From the NCBI GenBank assembly GCA_013696665.1, contig JACCYC010000267.1, positions 1 to 9,948 of the forward strand: a stretch of 9,948 bases of DNA, written 5' to 3'. The notes below the pieces were generated by a model. It did not search any database. It was not told the DNA's origin and worked only from the letters and a program-made list of their open reading frames with translations. Both the position numbers and the translations under genes were made by a program. This DNA comes from Burkholderiaceae bacterium. GTDB lineage: Bacteria; Pseudomonadota; Gammaproteobacteria; Burkholderiales; Burkholderiaceae_F. This document shows positions 6,181 to 9,948 of the stretch, one piece after another. Position 1 is the stretch's first letter. The number at the start of each line of letters is the position of its first letter.

Positions 6181-7028
6181 CTGATCGTTGTTCCCTTGGT
6201 CAACATCATTCGCAACACATCCAGGCCATCGCACGTCGCGGCAACGTCGTGCACACGCACGATTCTCGCGCCCTGCTCGGCTGCCAGTACCGCTGCTGCG
6301 ACCGACGGTGCAAGTCGCTCGTCGACCGGCCGCCCAGAGGCCTTTGCCAGCATCGATTTTCGAGAGAGTCCAACAACCACCGGACGCTGCAGGCGTTGCA
6401 GTGCCGAAAGTTCGGATAACAGCGTGAAATTATGCTCGATGCTCTTGCCGAAACCGAACCCCGGGTCCACCGCAATGCGCGCGACATCGATCCCGTGCGC
6501 GCAGGCCTGCCCGATTCGCTGCGATAGAAACTGCAAAACCTCAACGGTGACGTCGTGATACTGCGGTGCCCGCTGCATCGTGCGGGGCGTGCCCTGCATG
6601 TGCATCAATATCAGCCCGCAGTCGGTCGCAGCCACGGCCTCCAGCGCACCAGGCTCGCGCAGGGCGCGTACGTCATTGATGATCGCAGCGCCCGCCGCCA
6701 ACACAGCGCGCATCACCTCGGGCTTGCTGGTGTCGACCGACACCGTCACTCCAGCGCCCACCAGTGCCTCGAGCAATGGCATCACACGTGCGATCTCTTC
6801 GTTAGCAGAAATGTCAATGGCGCCGGGACGCGTCGATTCACCACCGATGTCGATGATGTCGGCACCGTCGTCGGTCAGACGGCGCGCATGAGCGAGCGCG
6901 GCTGTTTGATCGAGATACTTTCCGCCATCGGCGAACGAATCAGGCGTGACGTTGACGATACCCATGACCAGCACGCGATCCAGCGGTAACGCGCGGCCCC
7001 GCACCCGCCACACGGGCGGCGTTTGCAT
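6177..7028 (-). CDS. folP: Dihydropteroate synthase FolP
   Basis: This enzyme joins p-aminobenzoate to dihydropterin pyrophosphate in folate synthesis and is the target of sulfonamides. It is a TIM barrel of 283 residues from the chosen start. Signatures in order are VMGIVNVTPDSF (about 21-32), DIGGESTRPGA (60-70), VSVDTSKP (96-103), INDVRAL (117-123), LMHMQGTP (141-148), DPGFGFGKS (188-196), VGLSRKSM (219-226) and RVHDV near the end. No key motif is altered. The ATG at 7028 has CAGGA seven bases upstream and matches the usual family N-terminus; the ATG at 7058 would add 10 residues but has no ribosome binding site. Its stop overlaps glmM. A strong terminator lies just upstream, so expression needs readthrough or a promoter inside ftsH or the short gap. 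Function is secure; the start is moderately sure. Confidence 0.97.
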   Translation of the reverse strand: MQTPPVWRVRGRALPLDRVLVMGIVNVTPDSFADGGKYLDQTAALAHARRLTDDGADIIDIGGESTRPGAIDISANEEIARVMPLLEALVGAGVTVSVDTSKPEVMRAVLAAGAAIINDVRALREPGALEAVAATDCGLILMHMQGTPRTMQRAPQYHDVTVEVLQFLSQRIGQACAHGIDVARIAVDPGFGFGKSIEHNFTLLSELSALQRLQRPVVVGLSRKSMLAKASGRPVDERLAPSVAAAVLAAEQGARIVRVHDVAATCDGLDVLRMMLTKGTTIR

Positions 7029-7069
7029 CTCGACATCCTGCGTATGCATCAGGTTCATTTTAGGAACTC

Positions 7070-7099
7070 AAAAAAAAAGGCCGGAGGGCTCCGGCCTTT
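7070..7099 (-). terminator. Rho-independent terminator after ftsH
   Basis: On the minus strand GGCCGGA, loop GCCC and TCCGGCC form a 7-bp GC stem (7096-7079), extended by AAA/TTT pairs and followed by nine T (7078-7070). It starts 18 bases after the ftsH stop codon and ends 11 bases before the first possible folP ATG at 7058. Confidence 0.9.
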
Positions 7100-7117
7100 C
7101 TTGCATCCGCGCGATCG

Positions 7118-9001
7118 CTATGCCGGCTGCACCACGACTTCGGGATCGCTGGCCGACTTGCCTCCCGACGGCGGCGGGACCGAACCCGTCGACTTCGGAG
7201 GACGCGGCGGACGGCCCGCCAGGATGTCGTCGATCTGTTCGGTATCGATCGTTTCCCAGTCGAGCAAGGCCTTGACCATCGCTTCGATCTTGTCGCGATT
7301 TCCCTCGATATGCTGGCGCGCTATCGCGTACTGCTCATCGATGATGCGGCGGATTTCCGCGTCGACCTTTTTCATCGTTTCTTCGGATACGTTGGTGGTC
7401 TTGGTGATCGAGCGTCCGAGGAAAATCTCGCCTTCGTTCTCTGCGTACACCATTGGGCCGAGTGCATCGCTCATGCCGTAGCGCGTGACCATGTCACGCG
7501 CCATTTGCGTAGCCCGCTCAAAGTCGTTGCTGGCGCCGGTCGTCATCTGATTCATGAAAACTTCTTCGGCGATGCGGCCACCGAACAGCACTGCAATGCG
7601 ACTCAACAGATACTGCCGGTCGTACGCATAACGATCCTGCTCGGGCAGCTGCATCGTCAGACCCAGCGCTCGGCCGCGCGGGATGATCGTGACCTTGTGA
7701 ACGGGATCGGACTTCGGCATCAGTTTGGCAACCAGCGTATGGCCCGCTTCGTGGTACGCCGTGTTGGTGCGCTCTTCCTCGGTCATGACCATGGACTTGC
7801 GCTCCGCGCCCATCATGATCTTGTCCTTGGCCTTCTCGAAATCGACCATCTCGACGACGCGCCCGCTGCGCCGTGCCGCAAACAACGCCGCTTCGTTGAC
7901 CAGGTTGGCCAGGTCCGCGCCGGAAAACCCCGGTGAACCGCGCGCCAGCAGATCGGCACGCACGTCGGCGCCAATCGGCACCTTGCGCATATGCACGTTG
8001 AGAATTTGTTCGCGACCGCGAATATCCGGGAGTGGCACCACGACCTGACGATCGAAGCGGCCCGGCCGTAACAACGCAGGGTCGAGCACGTCGGGACGGT
8101 TCGTTGCTGCGACGACGATCACACCCAGGCCGGTCTCGAAGCCGTCCATCTCGACCAGCATCTGATTCAGCGTCTGCTCGCGTTCGTCGTTGCCGCCGCC
8201 CAGCCCCGCACCGCGCTGGCGGCCAACCGCGTCAATCTCATCGATAAAGATGATGCACGGCGCGTGTTTTTTTGCCTGATCGAACATGTCGCGCACACGT
8301 GCGGCGCCAACGCCGACAAACATTTCCACGAAATCCGAACCGGAGATCGAGAAGAACGGAACCTTCGCTTCACCCGCGATGGCCTTCGCCAGCAAAGTCT
8401 TGCCGGTGCCCGGGGAACCGACCAGCAAGACACCGCGCGGAATTCTGCCGCCCAGTTTTTGAAACTTGGATGGATCACGAAGAAACTCGACCAGCTCGTG
8501 CACTTCTTCTTTTGCCTCGTCGCAACCGGCGACGTCAGCAAATGTGATCGCGTTGTTGGTTTCATCGAGCAGGCGCGCGCGCGACTTGCCGAACGAGAAC
8601 GCACCACCCCGGCCACCGCCCTGCATCTGCCGCATGAAAAATATCCACACGCCAATCAGCAACAGCATCGGGAACCACGACACGAAGATCGTCGTCAGCA
8701 GGGATTGTCCTTCTTCTGCCTTGCCGTAAACCTGAACGCCGGCCTTGCGCAGGTCATCGACCATCCACAAGTCGCCGGGCGAGGTCAGCGTGTACTTGCT
8801 GCCTTCCGCTGGGGTGACGTTCAGGTTGCGTCCCTCGACGTCGACGCGCTTGATCTGCCCCGCCTTGGCCTGATCCATAAACTGCGTATAGCTCACGCTT
8901 TCAGTTGGCTTCTGACGGCTTTCGAACTGCTTGAAAACCGTGAACAGGACCAACGCGATCACCATCCAGATGGCGGCCTTCGCAAACATATTGTTGTTCA
9001 A
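7118..9001 (-). CDS. ftsH: ATP-dependent zinc metalloprotease FtsH
   Basis: This 627-residue inner-membrane hexameric AAA+ protease degrades misfolded membrane proteins and selected regulators (LpxC and sigma-32 in E. coli). The order is: a membrane helix at 9-23, a periplasmic domain, a second helix at about 105-123, a Gly-rich linker, Walker A GSPGTGKT (195-202), Walker B IIFIDE (250-255), the second region of homology ATNRPDVLDPALLRPGRFDR (299-318) with the arginine fingers, and zinc site HEAGH (417-421) with Asp493 as the likely third ligand. The C-terminus is Pro/Ser-rich. The start is TTG at 9001, supported by AGGAG seven bases upstream and by the MNNNMF N-terminus common in betaproteobacteria; the ATG four codons later is too far from that site. 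The second Walker A residue is Ser196, where E. coli has Pro. It sits between rlmE and folP, the classical order. Confidence 0.98.
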   Translation of the reverse strand: MNNNMFAKAAIWMVIALVLFTVFKQFESRQKPTESVSYTQFMDQAKAGQIKRVDVEGRNLNVTPAEGSKYTLTSPGDLWMVDDLRKAGVQVYGKAEEGQSLLTTIFVSWFPMLLLIGVWIFFMRQMQGGGRGGAFSFGKSRARLLDETNNAITFADVAGCDEAKEEVHELVEFLRDPSKFQKLGGRIPRGVLLVGSPGTGKTLLAKAIAGEAKVPFFSISGSDFVEMFVGVGAARVRDMFDQAKKHAPCIIFIDEIDAVGRQRGAGLGGGNDEREQTLNQMLVEMDGFETGLGVIVVAATNRPDVLDPALLRPGRFDRQVVVPLPDIRGREQILNVHMRKVPIGADVRADLLARGSPGFSGADLANLVNEAALFAARRSGRVVEMVDFEKAKDKIMMGAERKSMVMTEEERTNTAYHEAGHTLVAKLMPKSDPVHKVTIIPRGRALGLTMQLPEQDRYAYDRQYLLSRIAVLFGGRIAEEVFMNQMTTGASNDFERATQMARDMVTRYGMSDALGPMVYAENEGEIFLGRSITKTTNVSEETMKKVDAEIRRIIDEQYAIARQHIEGNRDKIEAMVKALLDWETIDTEQIDDILAGRPPRPPKSTGSVPPPSGGKSASDPEVVVQPA

Positions 9002-9095
9002 AAGCGTGCTCCTCTATGCGCCCGATCGTTCCAGATACATAGAACTCAGGCGATTCCAACGACAGTTGGGTACGTGTAGCAAATTCTAAACCCCA

Positions 9096-9740
9096 CTAGC
9101 GCAATTGACGTGCCAATAAATAGACCTCTGCCGACGTCTCACGCGAAGCCGCGGGTTTGCGTACGGTAACGGAGCGAAATCCCTTCTTTAACCGCTCGAC
9201 GTACTGACTGTAGCCGCTACCCTGGAAAGCTTTGACGAGAAAAGCGCCGTCTGGTTGCAGATATTTGACGGCAAAATCGGCAGCAAGCTCCGCCAGAAGC
9301 AGGCTGCGCGCCGAATCAGCGGCCGCAACGCCCGACAAATTCGGCGCCATGTCGGATAAAACAACGTTAACCCTACCCCCGCCCAATAGCGTGATGAGGT
9401 CCTTCTCGACGGCTTCGTCATGAAAATCGCCCTGCAGAAGTTCAACCCCGGGCAGCGGGTCAATGGGCAACAGATCCAGCGCAATAAGCCTACCGTTGAT
9501 GTCTCCATTGCGACCCATCAGGCGCTGGCGCGCCACTTGGGTCCAACTACCGGGCGCGGCTCCGAGATCGACCACAATCATGCCAGGCCGCAGCAGATGA
9601 TCCTTATCATCAATCTCAGACAGTTTGTACGCCGCGCGTGAGCGAAAACCCTCGGCGACAGAGCGCTTGACGTACGGGTCGTTGATGTGACGGGCGATCC
9701 ACTCGGGATTGGAGCGGTTCTGGCGAAGGCGCGTTGACAC
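9096..9740 (-). CDS. rlmE: 23S rRNA (uridine-2'-O-)-methyltransferase RlmE (FtsJ/RrmJ)
   Basis: This 214-residue SAM-dependent enzyme methylates U2552 of 23S rRNA at a late stage of 50S assembly. The SAM-binding motif VVDLGAAPGSW is at 56-66. The catalytic K-D-K-E tetrad is present as Lys39 (RAAYKL), Asp130 (SDMAPN), Lys170 (KAFQG) and Glu205 (SAEVY), in register with E. coli Lys38/Asp124/Lys164/Glu199. HINDPYVKR at 18-26 is a typical family N-terminal sequence. The start is GTG at 9740; no later in-frame ATG precedes the conserved region. There is no good Shine-Dalgarno sequence; instead a small hairpin GCAGC-N7-GCTGC (9763-9747) lies six bases upstream. A 94-base gap separates it from ftsH, the partner gene in many proteobacteria. 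Identity is secure. Confidence 0.97.
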   Translation of the reverse strand: MSTRLRQNRSNPEWIARHINDPYVKRSVAEGFRSRAAYKLSEIDDKDHLLRPGMIVVDLGAAPGSWTQVARQRLMGRNGDINGRLIALDLLPIDPLPGVELLQGDFHDEAVEKDLITLLGGGRVNVVLSDMAPNLSGVAAADSARSLLLAELAADFAVKYLQPDGAFLVKAFQGSGYSQYVERLKKGFRSVTVRKPAASRETSAEVYLLARQLR

Positions 9741-9793
9741 GTCGGAGCAGCCGTTGAAGCTGCCGTGCAGACATTGGGTGCCACAGCCTAACC

Positions 9794-9822
9794 GAGTCTG
9801 ACCCGGCCCCCGCGCCAGACTC
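9794..9822. repeat. Intergenic inverted repeat (7-bp arms)
   Basis: GAGTCTG (9794-9800) and CAGACTC (9816-9822) form perfect 7-bp arms around a 15-base GC-rich loop. A second small palindrome GACA-AG-TGTC follows at 9827-9836. There is no T-run on either strand, so it is not a classical intrinsic terminator. It may be a REP-like intergenic element or a Rho-assisted 3'-end hairpin for the gene ending at 9852. Only one copy is visible here. Confidence 0.45.
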
Positions 9823-9851
9823 TTCCGACAAGTGTCAGTTACACACGACGC

Positions 9852-9948
9852 CTAACGGTCGCGGTTCTCCATAAACCAGAACGAACGCTTGCGCTTGGCC
9901 GGGATGGGTATGCGAGCACGCTCGGCTTCGATTGACGAGTTGGTTTCG
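9852..9948 (-). CDS. C-terminal end of an unidentified protein (partial)
   Basis: An open frame enters from the right edge and ends at TAG (9854-9852), giving 32 codons. The peptide includes RARIPIPAKRKRSFW and ends FMENRDR. It has a plausible, basic and aromatic composition, but I do not recognise the family. It is not clearly YhbY, which neighbours rlmE in many proteobacteria. The gene is oriented like rlmE with a 111-base gap that holds the inverted repeat. Support is the open frame and protein-like composition only. Confidence 0.4.
   Translation of the reverse strand, partial: ETNSSIEAERARIPIPAKRKRSFWFMENRDR

Noticed and set aside
8264..9079. A 271-codon plus-strand open frame
   Set aside because: It is antisense to the well-supported ftsH gene and encodes no recognisable motif.
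9002..9095. A promoter in the rlmE-ftsH gap (TTGGAA with TATCTG, 16-base spacer)
   Set aside because: The -10 match is only three of six; too weak to list as a feature.
9747..9763. Hairpin GCAGC-N7-GCTGC just before the rlmE GTG as a translational regulator
   Set aside because: Only 5 bp, no Shine-Dalgarno sequence to hide, and such hairpins are expected by chance in GC-rich DNA.
9741..9948. A divergent yhbY gene, the frequent neighbour of rlmE
   Set aside because: Neither strand here reads as the YhbY N-terminus; the only coherent frame is the minus-strand end at 9852.

Overview
The window is chromosomal DNA from a GC-rich proteobacterium, most likely a betaproteobacterium. The grounds are the rlmE-ftsH-folP-glmM gene order, the FtsH N-terminus (Asn-Asn-Asn-Met-Phe after a TTG start) and the style of the ars operon. 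Every gene I can support lies on the minus strand, so the region reads from right (9948) to left (1). There are no RNA genes, insertion sequences or CRISPR arrays. No gap without a gene exceeds 300 bases.

Right half (9948 to 4819), conserved housekeeping block: the C-terminal end of an unidentified gene, a short spacer with a palindrome, then rlmE (23S rRNA 2'-O-methyltransferase), ftsH (membrane AAA+ zinc protease), a strong intrinsic terminator, folP (dihydropteroate synthase) and glmM (phosphoglucosamine mutase). folP and glmM overlap by ATGA. These genes serve ribosome maturation, membrane protein quality control, folate synthesis and cell-wall precursor synthesis.

Middle (4818 to 1510), exported proteins: a PhoX-family (DUF839) phosphatase with both a twin-arginine motif and a lipobox, behind a possible PHO box. 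It is followed by an intrinsic terminator and then a small secreted c-type cytochrome fused to a choice-of-anchor D domain and a C-terminal Gly-rich/transmembrane/basic tail. The cytochrome gene is broken as read. One base is missing just before the CXXCH haem motif, and a second missing base near the 3' end may explain why the reading frame runs on into the ars promoter.

Left (1509 to 1), arsenic resistance operon: arsR (Cys-Cys type repressor) with an inverted-repeat operator over its own promoter and start codon, arsI (C-As lyase type dioxygenase), arsC (thioredoxin-type arsenate reductase) and the start of an AqpS-like aquaporin cut by the window edge. Two of the three junctions are TTGA start/stop overlaps, so translation is probably coupled. 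ArsI would cleave trivalent methylarsenicals to As(III), ArsC would reduce As(V) to As(III), and the channel would let As(III) leave the cell. No ATP- or proton-driven pump is visible.

I found no convincing wholly new system. The least ordinary items are the frameshifted cytochrome/anchor-D fusion next to PhoX and its intrusion into the ars operator, the Cys-rich tail of ArsI, and two terminators placed directly before the next same-strand gene.
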